From the NCBI RefSeq assembly GCF_000224145.3, contig NC_020169.2:4298957-4362956 (forward strand): 64,000 bases of DNA, read 5' to 3'. Position 1 is the first letter of the stretch. Each line of letters starts with the position of its first letter. The DNA comes from Ciona intestinalis. Lineage: Eukaryota > Chordata > Ascidiacea > Phlebobranchia > Cionidae. Made by a program: the position numbers and the translations under genes. Positions 28,301 through 42,000 of the stretch are shown here, piece by piece. Under the pieces are notes generated by a model, which saw only the letters and a program-made list of their open reading frames with translations, did no database searches and had not been told where the DNA came from.

Positions 28301-31300
28301 TACTTTATTATATCAAAGTATTCCAACTTTATAAATAACCAACCTTGTCAATCAAACTACTGTTAGTATATTACAAGTACGAAAGCCAGGCACCGACTAC
28401 AGCTTCGCCCTACAGTGAAGTAAAGGATAATCTATGCCAGCACTGTCGCTGTACAACAAGCGCTCTCTGTCTTCTTTTCTCCGCGCTTTCTTTTCGTCGA
28501 TATTTTCCGAGTCAGTATTCGCATTCTCAAATCTAGATGATGATTATTTTTGTTGCTGCAGGCCGTGTGCAAAGCGTCGTATTTTTATTTCGAAGCGCTT
28601 CTCCCGTTTCAGTTACTTACATTTGAAAACAAAACAAAAATTTGGACCCCAATAATAATGGCCGTCGTTTTGAAAGAAGAGCGAAAGTTTTAAAACGTAA
28701 AAGGAACTTCTTTGCAAAAGTGTTAAAACTGCGAACCTAAACGTTTTTGACGAAATTAAAACGATTTCTTTACTTTAGTAACAAAAGTTGCGTATTTGTT
28801 GCTCATTTTTTAAAAATTTAATAAAACCGCATTCGCGCTTAAACGTTTTAATGTGGCATCTCTTATCGCATGACATCATACGACAACGTGACGTCATTAT
28901 AGGAACATCGCCCAATAGTGAACGGTTATAGTAATTCCTATACAGACCGCTTTAAACTGGCTCCAGCAGGACACGCTTTGAAATATTAATAAGTAAGAGA
29001 AAAGGAACCCATAGAACTATTGACATAAGGGTACTTGCAACAGATCGCATGCAATCTATGTCCTTTGCCCGAATGCTAAATATACATTGAACGTGTGATA
29101 AGTTATAACGGGCGAAGTGGGGCCTTGTTGTTACAGTGTATATGATAACATGTACCGGTTCCGTTGAATTAAACAATCAATCTGTGCAGGCAACGCCAGC
29201 ATTGAGTGCTGGGCAAAGTTTCCCTGTCGTGTTGAAGAGAAGTGGTTTGGATTAAACACACTTCAGACGTGTGAAAATTCGAGTTGGTTTCAAAAACAAA
29301 GTGCGAACGGTAGCGCAAAGAGCGTCGTTGTTGTGACACTGCGCTCGTTCCCAAGCCAGCTCGTATAATAGAAAAACATAAACGCGAAACCTCAAGCAGG
29401 TACTCCATCAGGTCCATTCACATAAGCAGCTACTTGGACATTTTCGCACCTTCTATAATGGGCTTGCCAGCGCTTTGTGATCGATCGGGGCCAACTGAAA
29501 TAGGCTCGTTAACCGTGAACGTATAATAATGGACGTTTCGCCAAGTTTCGAAGCAAAAATCCGGTGCCTCGCTGCAATTGGTCGATTCGACGCCACGTGA
29601 TTATGTAGGACCACGGGGTTTTCTGGTAATGAAATTGAGCGATCGCTTCGTATTATCCCATCACAAATTGGTGCAAGCAGATTAAGCGGTCGTGTCCGTT
29701 CCCATATTATTTCCTGCCGGGCAAGGACGGCAAATCTGAGCAGGCATAGACAATCACGAATGATATTAATCGCGCAACGGGATTTCAATATCCCAACGTC
29801 GCTAATACGCACCTAAGCGGCTTGGCCCTAATATTTCGTTCCACGGACATCGCTCGTTTCTTCCTGGCGACCAATAAACGCTCGTGACCCTCCCAGCAAG
29901 CAAAGGACTTGATTTAATAATCTCCAGATGCGGATTTATGCGTGCGTATATCGAACTGTCGGAAACGAGTAATGTTTTAAAAGATAATACGAAACAGCAA
30001 TCAATGTAATGTCTTGCCCAATACTTTTCAAGTAATTTTTTACTAATGAAAATAGACAAAGAACGCTTCGAAAACTAAAGCCATTACCCAACACATAATG
30101 CATGTACAATACCTCAGCTCATAGATATTTACTAATAAGTGTAACTGCTAAAGTAATCCAAGCTTACAGCAGTTATAAAGGTTTCGTTTTTGTTTTTACT
30201 CCTAGGTGCGCTAAAAACTCTAATCTCGGATAAAGGTAAAAGCTATGAGACAAAATGTCGAGCTTAAAGGTGGTCCAATAAGATTAACGAGTCGCAAGTA
30301 TTTGAATTTTGCTCTAAACCGATTCCATGTGTTATTTTGAGTCGTGTTATTTGCTTTCTCATTAGGAAGTAATACTTCTTATGTTGTTATTGACATCATA
30401 TATTGACGACCAAAACATTTATTTCTATTTTCTCCTTAACGAAAATCCAAACCACACATTTCAATCCCTATCAGCTGCAAAATAAAGTGAAAAAATCGTT
30501 CTATAATACACAACAAACTATATATGAATAGATGGTATAATCGATGAACTTTTTCTCAAAACTTGGAAAATTTAAAAAATGCATGCATACGTCTACAATG
30601 TTAGTTAAGATGACATGGCAGGTTTTGAAGCTAGAAATTGTTTACGACGCTTCAAAGTTATGTTGACCTATTGCCAAAGTATAGCAGTGGTCAGACAAGA
30701 CGTATGAAGTCCACCGTTTAGTAGCAATCGCTCAAAACTGAACGATTCTCCAGACATCGGGCGCCGAATATGTCAAGGCGGATTTTCGGGAGCGTTAATA
30801 CCGGTCTTTGGCGCGAGTTGCCGTTTTATGTTTTCTTGGAAATGTTAAAACTAGACCTCAGTCGTGACCGTATCGTTGCTTACTTAGGTTGGCATCGAAC
30901 CCATAAACCCTAACTCAAAATTCTCACTAAATTTCAATGTAGCTTGGCGGCGTTATTCGTTTAAACATAGAGTGCAGCGCATATATTACAGTTAAGGGTT
31001 CATATTAAACCATGTAAATATTTCAATACGGTTTAGCTGACCCTGACACCATAGCTTAAAATCCAAAAGTTTTTTTTTAATGTTAAAATAAAGCGTATAT
31101 CAGTTTAGAGGTAAAAATGCAGAAAAAAAAACGTTTTTTTACCCCTGAAGGTATTGGCACACGCCACGCTGGTTAAACCCTTGTGGTATAAATAGTCAAA
31201 CTATGTAATTAAGTCATTGATAAAACACAGTCCTATTCAAGGCGCTATAGATCATGCGATAGCTGTGTGTTAGCAAAATGAGCATCGATGCTGTGGCGCT

Positions 31301-31710
31301 AAATAAGGAATTAAAGCAATGTTCAAGTAGTGAAAGATCACTTTTTTCCCAGCTAACCGTCAAAAATTCTCGGGCGAGACGACGGAGTATTATATCTACA
31401 TTCCTATGCTCGTGCATTTCATGTTTGTTGGGTCATAAGCGACGCTTTATTGACATAATAAACCAAAGATCGTGGGTAGCACCGCTCGTTGTACAAGTTG
31501 TTGCTGCAACAACTGTACGGTTTGTGGCTACGAATTATTAGCGACGTTCGAAAGACGTGACAACGTTTGGTGAAAAACTGACAAACAAAATTACTCGGTG
31601 AAAATTTTTAAGTTGTTTGTCTGCTATAACTTTCTTTTTTCACAAAACTTTTATTTTAAAGTTAAAAATGGGTAAACGCAACATTTAGAAAAGGGTTTTC
31701 TAATCGCTTG
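28301..31710. other. Noncoding stretch, middle part
   Basis: No recognisable gene. A GC-richer island at about 29170-29900 holds open frames on both strands (longest 119 codons, minus) without family features. TGACGTCA at 28889. Near-palindrome at 31491-31518. Confidence 0.45.
31491..31518. repeat. Near-perfect inverted repeat
   Basis: Arms AGTTGTTGC and GCAACAACT around a single T, extended by GTAC on both sides with one unpaired base. Confidence 0.8.
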
Positions 31711-31814
31711 GTTACTTTTATACACACACGGTTATAAATTGTGTAAATGTTCCTTTTTACTAACAAATTTAAAAAGGAGAACGAAAACATGTCCCATCTT
31801 ACTCCAACCTACTA
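31711..31814 (+). mobile_element. MITE-like element, right part only
   Basis: Right end gtcccatcttactccaacctacta with the internal sequence of the complete copies; the left end is not visible. Confidence 0.55.
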
Positions 31815-33860
31815 TATTGCTTATAAGAAATATTATAAAATCCTTATTACAAACATGTGTTAATGTAAAATCGAATTCCAATGACTGGTCTATGAAAAAA
31901 GATAACAGATTACAACGCACGGTGTATGACAGCATACAAAACATTGAAAATTAAAACAGAAATCGATCACTGTACTGTCAATGCCTGTGGTTTAAGTAAG
32001 CATCATCTAAATCTGTTGGACGCTTAATAATAGATAGCTTTTCTAGCATGTGTAAGTGTATGGCTATTTGTGCTTATACCGTCATACTGTTTATTTATAA
32101 GTCGACTCCAAAGCTCTGTTTGGCAGCGCATAAACCATGTTATCGTCTATGATACAAGTCATTGACAACTGTCGCCACTTCATGTATACAAACACATGCT
32201 AAGATGACGCTCTGGTTTCAACCTAATCCCATGCAAGTGTAAAGAGGGAATCGCTAATGGCAAAAATCCGCTCTAAACGCCTCGAAATTTGACTCTCAGG
32301 TTGTCGTGTGAATTTAACTAAAAAGTAGCAAATACTGAACTCAAAATCATCACATTACAACAATAAAAGGCGTCTGACAGTTTTGTACAGTGGAAAATTA
32401 AAGTAGTTTTGACAACCTTATTTCTGCTGTATAAACACAACAGAACGTACAAAGAAACTTTGTGTTGCTTTTAAATTTACCTAAGCTTGCTATAAAGCAG
32501 TATCCTGTTACACTGATCAGTCAACGCAGAACTTTAATAGCACCAAGCGTCCATTTTGTTTTTTGGCAACCTGATTCGGAGCTAATACTAATTGCAACCA
32601 TTATTTAATACACAATATTGGAACTATATATGTGAACCAATATTGCTAAGTTTTAATACTCAGTCAAGGCCAGTGCTACATCATACTCAACGAGTTTAAA
32701 GTTTTTACAATAAATGAAAACGAAGCTTTTTGTAGGATGACATATTTAGCAAATGTTTAACTTTTATGTGACTGTTTCAAAAATGTTTATAATCCAACTA
32801 AAAATGTTGTACTTTTATATTCTGCATTGTTGCTATACAAATAACAATAAAATATCTTCTATAAATTTGGTAACCTAACACCATTAACTTTCTGGATAAC
32901 TTTTTTTAAGTAATATTTTTATAGTGAAAGACAAGTAAATTACACATGCACTGCTTAACCATTATGCGAATTTCAATCATATTAGTAACAAAATTATGGA
33001 CTAGCTATCGAAAATATGAGACAGAAAACCAGCGTGGTAAGATACACGGCACCACAAGCACTTGAACTGGTAATTATGAAAGATACTGCCAGAGTTTTCA
33101 CACGACCGGGCAAAATCTGGTCGGATAATAAACGATTTAAAATTTGGGGTCCTCTAGAGTTTTTTGCAGCATGCTTAATGGTATGGTGTTGTGTATGGTA
33201 GGCGTTTTGTAGGTAGGCATTAAGTCTCATACACTATGCTACCGCGGTAGCACGTTTAGTTTCAAATTATAACCTTACATGGAGGGTATACATGCGTTTA
33301 AAAGATTAGAGAGTGTCCGGTTCGAGCTTTATTTGGTCGCAATACACTTCAGTGTAAAAGTTAAAGCCGATTTCGAGGTTAAACACGAGAACTATTAACG
33401 CCACTAAACCAGAGAGCACGCGTTTAATAGCATGCGATTTATATCAATGCATTAATCACGAGATCACGAGGATCATATGACGTTCATATTCATGTGATTT
33501 GAAGTCACGTCTCAGAATTCAAATACAAAACGCTTATGATCTGAATATAGAACAGCAGGAAATTTTGACAACCTACTTGGCTGTAATTTGTGTAAAATAA
33601 TTATTTCTGCTGTTCTGAATATGCGGCAATGAATCATAAACTCATAGCACTTATGCGGCGCTTCCACATTTTCGAGTAGCGATTTTTCGCTTGACCAAAA
33701 CACCTGAGGCACGAATATGCGACAAGTTGTCAAAAAATTAATTAGCGTTGTACATGGTGTATAAGCTGTAAGTTTTGTAATGTTGTTTCTATTTTTATCG
33801 CCCACTTAATTTACTTGTATTATTTTAATCCTATAAATGTTCTAAAGAACATTAGTCTAC
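31815..33860. other. Noncoding stretch
   Basis: AT-rich; nothing recognisable seen. YY1-like CCATTTTG near 32551. Confidence 0.5.
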
Positions 33861-33915
33861 CATATGGGACAAAAAAAAACAAAAAAAAACATGGACCATC
33901 TTACCCCACCCTACT
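33861..33915 (+). mobile_element. MITE-like element, right end fragment
   Basis: atgggacaaaa... followed by ccatcttaccccaccctact, with two poly(A)-like stretches. Confidence 0.5.
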
Positions 33916-34096
33916 TTAAATCTATATAATGGCATCCGTTTTTGTGTGATTGCGTCTCCTAATTGTTATATTGCAAGTTGTTATTGTAATTAAATAAAAC
34001 AAAAAAAGTAAAACATTCGAACGATTACTTCTAAAACAACATGTGTATAACGATGCAAATTACACAACGACAGATTACAACGTGAGACAACGAGTA

Positions 34097-34154
34097 TATT
34101 GTTTCCACAAAAACAGCTGACACAATATTGTTTCCACAAAAACAGCTGACACAA
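34097..34154. repeat. Perfect tandem duplication of 29 bases
   Basis: The unit starting tattgtttccacaaaaacag occurs twice in direct succession, at 34097-34125 and 34126-34154, without mismatch. Confidence 0.95.
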
Positions 34155-37100
34155 CAAAAATTAATAAAAAACACTCAGAACTATTTACTTAAAATTTAGA
34201 ATAACTTTCCAACTAAAACAACTAATTCTGCTTCTCTACGGAACTGTCTTCCTCCACACTGTTGCACCCCCAAAAAGAAAATTTTCATTCCTTTCGTAAA
34301 TTAGAAAACTTCCATACTATTACTGTCACCTAAAGGGCTTGTCAGTCGCATAGTACCCCTTCGCCTCTCAGGTTTTCTCCAGACGCGAGATAAAGCATTA
34401 GGGCAGGAGCTCTAATCGTCTTAACTCGAGTTCCAAAACAAACCATCGACCACCCGAGCACAAAACGGTTAAGATCACTGAAAACACACTGCCCGCTTAT
34501 TACTTAATGATTATTGGCTCAAAAATGTGTTTAAGGGGTTCAAGCGTAGGCTATTAGTATTAGGTTTTACTACGCGATACTTTTCAAACAACTAAGTGAT
34601 GTTAACAGTTACCGTTTTGCAGTGTTTCCCCTTTTTTCCTTTATATTTTTTGTAATTACATTCAAATAAATAATAAAACTATAGGCTTTGGTAAGTGTGA
34701 TTGAAATTGGAAAATTGAAAAGTAAAAAGCAAATTTAAGAAACAGACGTCAAATTTGATATAGGCATTGAAATAAATATCAAAAAATAAATCAAGATTTT
34801 TTTCAGATTCAATAAATATAAAGTGTTTCTTATAAAGTACAAATTGGACACATGAGAGTGAAAATTTATCAAACTTTTTGTAAAATCGTCAGACGAAATA
34901 TTGACGGCATGGGTGTCTGTAGGCAAGCGCCATTTTAAGTGAGGGTACAATATATATGGGCACAGTATTAAGCGTATTGTCTATATTGGTGTATTGTATG
35001 TTTTACAATGTGCATATTTACAAGCAGACAATATATAAACCCTTACACATGTTTGTAGAAACTTAACATAGATATTACTAATCGTGCGTTTCAATGAATT
35101 TCGTCCCTTTAAAATAAATTTAAAACTTTATGTCAATAAAATTAAATTAGGAAATTATACGACCGTTCAATGTCCCACGGTCGGGTCTTCTTAACAACCA
35201 TCGCACTAACAGGTTTATTTTCTGGAGCGGATTCTATTACGCAGAGCGACGCGGCGTAGCCTAAGCCAATATCAGCTACTAAGAGAAACCAGAGCTTAAC
35301 ATTTGACTTTTTAAGCCTGTTTTGTTACTTTCAATTTTCGCGTCGCTACTATGAAAACGATTTTTCGAATCAGCAAGCATATGGCGGCTCATACCTTCTT
35401 ATCCATCTGTTATTCGGCTATAGTGGCTTTGCTGCTCGGATTTGCCGTTCTAATCCGCCATTATATTAAAATACGTAAACGTAGTGAAGAGGCAAGCGGT
35501 GTCGCCAATCGATCGCCAAAAAACACGTCGATCTTTACAAGAGCCATCTGCAAGTGACATAACTCCCAATATTGTGATGATATGTCAAAACCAGATGCAC
35601 CATGTATGCCTGTATGGTGTAACCAATATTCGGTGTTTATTACAAACTAGAGGTAATGCGGGGGCCAAATTAGACATAAATAGGATACATGCATCGCTGT
35701 AGGGCCTCACATATAGAAATTAAAATAGATTACAATACACTAGTACAAACACTTATTATCTATAGATTATATACGGATTATTACGAATAAATACTGTATG
35801 AATGCATATCTCACGATTAATTTTTATTTGCCTTTTTCGTTTATTTTTAAATCTTTAAATAACGCTAAATTATGTAGACGTTTTTTAGTATTTATGTTTA
35901 AACTTTTTAAAGTTGACACTTTTACCTTTTTCTTCAAACGATCAGTTTTAACCTCATTTTTTTAAAAACTTCAGAAAAAAAATAAATCCGTAGAAGTAAC
36001 ACAACGAATTCGAACCGGTGGGGGACAAAAGTTTGTAACTCGGTTAAAACAACAAGACATCGTCAACGCGTGCTATTCTAAATTCCTGGGTAACTAGCTT
36101 TCGCCGGGTTTTATTTGCGCAAGTATTTTGCATGCAGAAGCGGTGGGAGGTTTTACAAGTAAAAATAACAAACTTCCACTTACCGCACTTGTGTTCGTAC
36201 CTCATCAAATATCAAGCGGTGTTTTCATTGATTTTGTGGCGGTGCAACTTCTAATCATCTGCACAGTGCAACTGGCAAACAGAAAATGGAGCTGTGTATG
36301 TTTTGGGGCGACTGAGGCAGCGGATTTTCTCTCTGCGTTGCAAATACACGTTAAATGGCGCTTAGAGCGGTTAAGTGTAAATAGGTTTACCTTCGGCTGC
36401 GCTAACCAGTGTAGAGCACTTGAATACTGCAATCGGCTTATCTGAGCACGAAATTATTAATATTCCTTCGTATTATCCGGGACTTTACAAGCCAAATCGG
36501 ATCGGCCATTGTTAAACGACGCCCTGCCTATTGTCCTCCGTTCAGGTAATGCGATTTTTCGAGATACCACCACAGTAAGCTTTTGTCTTCGAAACAAATG
36601 CTGTGAGGTTCGCTTGTGTATCAACAGTCGTAAGCGGGCGCATCTTGAAAGCAAATTAATCGCGAATGACTTCTTTGTTTGTTGTGTCAAAACCAACGGG
36701 AATTTTCGCTGAGAAAACTTCGTGAACGATTCGTGGCAGCCATGTTTGAGAGGGGTACGTCATACGTGTTTCCTGGAAGTGAAACGTCTCTTATTATTCA
36801 CATTTGTAATTACTTGTCAAAAACTTCGAAAACGTGGATTTTCCACCAGTTTTAATCGTCTATGAATCATTTTTAATTTCAAAGAAATTCAAACCCGAAA
36901 CGCTACTTTTGTGTTCGCTGTAATTTGCAGCCTACGCTATTTTTAATTTTCTCATAACCAGCTTGAACGGAAATTGTTAAAAATATGTTATTGTTCTATC
37001 CGTTTTTTTAAACGTGTTATGGTCGATCGGTAACAGCCGGTTTTAATTTCCGAAAAAAATGTATATATATTTATATATATGTCGACATTTTAAAAAAACG

Positions 37101-38628
37101 CGACACACTGAAAGGTATTTCTCCTTTACAACGGGCGTGATTCGAAATTGCGGTTTAATAGAACACGGTTTGTCTTAATTACAAGTTCTGGTTTTAGGCT
37201 GGTTATGTTCGATATGGGCTTAACAATAACATTTCGCCCAAAACGTCGACTACCTCGCGATCTGTGAGAGGATTATCCTCCGTAAATATTCGCCGATTGG
37301 CAAGCGGCCTGTTTCTGCCGGCACTGCCGTTTGAACTGATGAATCCGCACATTTAGAGTCGACTGTTTTAAACCAGCAAGCAATAATTATACACGATTAG
37401 TAACCTCGCCAATAGAATTATTACCACCGCCCGAAACGGCCCGGTTTCAAGCGGTTCTTTCGCCAAAACGAATTGGGTGCGGGCCGAAGTCGCTAAATTT
37501 TTCACGACCCGGCGTGCCGGTGGTCCAAGTATAACCCGCCGTCGTTCATTGCTTGGGTGTGTTGTAGATAGAACTAATATTGAAATAGTTGGATGACATT
37601 GATGGATCGGCGGTTTATAGTTCTGTCGCAAAACTTGGCATTAATTGCTAGCTCACTGGTTTACTGTAGGCCTTTGTGCGCGCATAAGAAAACTATTCAC
37701 CGTCAAGACACGTATCGGTCTTTTGTGGCGAACGTTCGTATTTACTTTTAGATATTTTGTACGTCAGAAATCGGCTTACCTTGCCGCGCGTTGGGGCGAC
37801 ACCGCGATTAAAACGCGCTCCGTTTCTTGCGTCACAATCGAGCTGCATAATCCACACATTTTCGTCGGTTTGTCGATGATTAGATGCCCCCTTGTTTATA
37901 CTGGGAGCTCTTTTACTCCTTTATCTGTTTTCGAACAAACCTCTTTTTGGCGTCCGCCCCTCGGTGCAACCACGCCTATCGTCGGTGTGTTCTTGCACAG
38001 CATACAACTCATGCAACCCAAACAACACTTGCATTCCAAATCTGACGCCGCGAGGGCGTAAACATTATTAATACTCAAGCGAATTCTTACAACATGCGCT
38101 ACACACCTTGCCGACTTCAAAGCGGCTAAACCGTACGGAGATCGCTTAGCGTTTTAATCGGCTTAGCGGCAATTTTTGCTTGCCGCCGGAGCGGAGAAAA
38201 TAGAATATCAAGTCCAAAGATGACATTTGAAATTCTCGCTGTATACGAGGCAGTGGTCAATCTCAAGTGGGGACTTCGGTTTTTAGAAACACTTCAAGTT
38301 CTGTTTACGTTTACTTAACCTTGCAACTCGCTGGCCTAAAGGTCTTGGGAACTTTGAGCGAATATTTTATTTTTTACCAAGCTTAATAGACAGCAGCGCT
38401 GATGACGTAATAAGGGCGATACCATATTAGGAAAATTAGGCAAAAAAAAACAAAATTGCGGAATGGGGAAAAAAGAGGTGACAAAGAAAGAAAATGATAA
38501 AATAAAAAATACGATAACGAAAATATGTTTTTATATATTTGTTGTACATGATAGACTGGCACGCATTAAGTTGAAGAAATGCTAATGACAACACGTGTGT
38601 GTGTGTGGTACACCGGCGCTACATCTGA
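34155..38628. other. Noncoding stretch up to the EHBP1 3' end
   Basis: No recognisable gene. GC-richer islands at about 36100-36760 and 37130-38200 hold open frames up to 138 codons without domain features. The islands look unlike their AT-rich surroundings and may be conserved regulatory elements. Confidence 0.45.
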
Positions 38629-38915
38629 TTTATTGCGGATAAAATCTCTGCAAATGTAAATAATACATGATTATGTATATAAGAGGGGTATTGCACGATC
38701 TTCGGAGTAGAAGTCTATACTGGATCTGTATGACAAAGAAATGCAAAGGAACAATTCGCTTTCATTTAAAAGGCTGTATTTAGTCGGAGAAAAGGACCAG
38801 GCGATGATATGAACTAAAAAGGATTTACATAGCGACGTCAAATAGGATAACACTGTTTCGTATCTTTTTCTCGGAACCATATATGGCAAGATGACGTCAT
38901 CATGACACAGCATTG
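38629..38915 (-). terminator. EHBP1 3' UTR with poly(A) signal
   Basis: AATAAA on the minus strand at 38634-38629, about 280 bases after the stop codon. A TGACGTCA octamer lies within at 38892-38899. Confidence 0.55.
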
Positions 38916-39006
38916 TTACATGACTAGGCATTTTTCGTCCTGCTGTACGACCTTGGGCATATTCTGTCCAAGACTTGTTTGAAGCCTTTCCTCCTCTTCC
39001 AGTGCC
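38916..39006 (-). CDS. EHBP1: EHBP1 last exon ending in a CaaX-type motif
   Basis: Acceptor TTTCACCCAG. Reads [20 protein letters not shown] then QQDEKCLVM and TAA. The C-terminal C-L-V-M fits a CaaX prenylation signal. Vertebrate EHBP1 also ends in a CaaX box, so frame and function agree. Confidence 0.9.
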
Positions 39007-42000
39007 CTGGGTGAAAAAATGAGATTCATTTCGTGAAAAATTATGAAGTATATCACGAAAAATATGAACGATGTCACTTCGTGAGATAATTACTGTTTTA
39101 AGAAATGGGTGCGCGATTTGCAATAATTGATTCACAATCACGGTCACAAAATCTTGAAACATTCATGTGAATTGAATCACGGGAAAATAATCACAAAATA
39201 TTTTAAAGGAATCTTTTCAATCATATTGTAATCACATAACCATGCTCACATAATAAATCACCATGAAAAATGATCACGAGAATGTGCAATCATATGAAAA
39301 CTCACAATTGTTCTTTTTCATTCATTTCCTGATTAATCCTATCACGATCATTCACGAGTTTAAACTTTTCTTCAAGAAGTAAATGTTCCCTTTCCTTTTG
39401 CGCCACAGTCTTCATTATATCTGGAGAAAATACCAAGTTTAACATAAACAAACAAAAAATATTTAAAAATGGAGAACTGAGCAGTATACTAGATTTTGTT
39501 GAAAAAAATATTAATTTAACATAATAAAAAATAACAGAAATAAATGAATAAAATAAATATATAACAGCAATAATAGTAGAAAAGTAAGAAAATATTAAAA
39601 ACAAAAAAGAAATAAAAAGGTACGAAAATAAATACTCTGGGTGAGTATAACAAATTATCTTTTCAGGATTAAAAAGCGGTGAAAAATATCATAAATAAAC
39701 AGGAAATAGTAAAATATTGTGCTAAAATATTATCATGGTTATTATAGGTGGTTTTCGAGTAAGTAAATTGGCATTTTTACATAAATATTGACAATATACT
39801 TGAAGTTTGTAAATATAGGTGTAGAAAAACAAAAGCCTGAAATAAAGTTCGCGGTTGGCAATATAAGTAGTACAAGCTTCTAAACAAATAAGGGTTTGGC
39901 TAATAATAATACGCCAAGCAATGTTGCGGCATAGGATAATCCAGCTAAGCTATATTGCAGTAATGAATTAAAAGCTATTCGAGTGCCGACCAGTTACGTA
40001 AATGACGTAAACAAACCGGCGGGTGGTCTATGTATGACGTCACAATGGCTTGTTTATGATGTAGGCTACGCGGGTCGCGCAGTGACAGGTGGTTACAAAC
40101 AATTGTAACGAAACACAAGAGCTTCATTGAAAGCTCGAGTAAAATGATGAATTCGCGTCTCGGAGGCAACAAGTTATAACTGATGGGTTTTGAGTCGTAA
40201 TTGTAACGTTTTTAGCCAAAGTTCGGCGACTTCTGCTGCTATATCAGGTATTGCGGTTCGCCGCGAGGATTTACGCTTTCCGATGTAGAAATTACGGCGA
40301 CTACGAGACAATGAGTTCGGCCACAAACAAGTTTAATTGCACGGCGATTCCGCATCTCGGTTTCCCGCTGTTTAATTATCCACATTCGTCGTCGTGTTGC
40401 TTTTTCTCCGAAGCACTTTAAGTAATTGGCAGGATTTCTCCGCCAGCATACCTTCGCCTTAAACAGTACTGCGTGGCGGAAAGCATGGGCTGCCAAGCAC
40501 CTGCGACTGCGCGGGACACAGTGCGGTACGGTGGAAAATAAACAGCGCGATATACATATCCTGGTTGGTTTGTTGAAGCAACAATCAACGAACGGAACTG
40601 CGGCCAGTGAACGTTGCCCGCACGATACCGAGAAAATGCCTCTGCTGGGCTAGAACGTGGACGAAAACAATTCTACGAAGCGAAATGCTCGTTCGTGCTT
40701 TAATTAAAGCTAGGGTGTTGTACACAACATACGGTGTCGCACTGCTCGGTTATTGAGCGCCTTGAATTGCTGCATACCTCTTGTCAGCGATTCTCGGCCG
40801 AAAATAATTTTTTTTACAATTAAGCTTTGTACGCGAGAAGTGCTGGGACCGAAGTCGGAGCCAAGTAATTATAAACACTAGTCACATGCACAGACACAGC
40901 GGCGCCGTCATCACATCACGTTGTGACGTCACAATACCAAGTGTGCTGGAAACAATATTAATAACCTTGATCGGTACGAACAGAAATGGCGGCTCCACCA
41001 TTTTGGGCAAAGCGGCGGCGCCATTTCACCCATCGGTAATAGTGTTTCTATGAAACAGGGTGAGTGAGACGTTAAAATAACTCGAAATCGGCATCAAACT
41101 GGCTGCCCAGATCTAATCGGGGACGTCGAAGGAGCTTACGCAACCGCCACGCACGGAGGCGATTGCCAAACATACACATCCAGCACAAGATCATAAGTAC
41201 AGATAACTTTGATCCCGAGTTTGGTTTAATCCGATTTCGGGTTGAACAGAAACAAGGAACATCGGGCCAGATTAACTCCTCATAAGCGCCAGATACGTGT
41301 CGATAAGCAGCCACCAGTGCGGATAAAATCAACGACAAATCATGACCTGATGGCCGCCTACCGTCTTGCGCACAAAACCGCATTTTTTATTTGGGGGCTG
41401 ATTTTTTGGGGGGAATTTTTGAGATCTTATTCAGGTGGATTTTTTTGAGAAAAAAAGATTGAATTGTTAAAGTGTGTTCTACGAAATAGAGATTAGCGGT
41501 AAAAAATGGAGATTTATAAACATTTGGAAACCATTAATATTTTTCCAGAAAAACGAAGAGAGTTTTTTTTTGCGAAAACAACTTAATTTGCGGCTTTTGT
41601 CAAATACTTCAGTGAGAAAACCTTCAAAATAAACATACACGCCGTTCCCGTGTTGTGTAAAGTGTCAATTTTAACAAGAACAAGCCCATATACCACATTA
41701 TGAAGCTTCAATTAAACACACAATACCTCCATGTACATAATCATCACCAGACATGGTGCCGGGGATTAAGGATTTTAATAAAATACTCGGCTAAGTTATC
41801 TGATCGAGCGGAGGACGCTTTAAAGCGGAGAAATAATCCTGCTTGGCCAACAAACAGCTTAGAACGCTCAATCGTTGCGCTTTTGATTTCATTGGAGCCT
41901 GCTAGCCGTGCTGCGTGCTCGACAGCAACCGCGAGTTCTTTTTTAAACTCGCATTATGACGTAATAAGCGACGCGCGACGCTGTTTGTGCGGCTTATGTC

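Noticed and set aside
29453..29812. 119-codon minus-strand frame
   Set aside because: No family features, and it sits in a GC-richer island with several chance frames.
37060..37085. TATA-rich palindrome as a promoter
   Set aside because: Simple AT alternation (atatatat) with no nearby start or gene.
37645..38061. 138-codon plus-strand frame
   Set aside because: No recognisable motif or splice context; also open in part on the opposite strand.
39150..39300. CRISPR-like or satellite array of ATCAC motifs
   Set aside because: Motif spacing is irregular and there is no constant repeat and spacer pattern; AT-rich intron noise.
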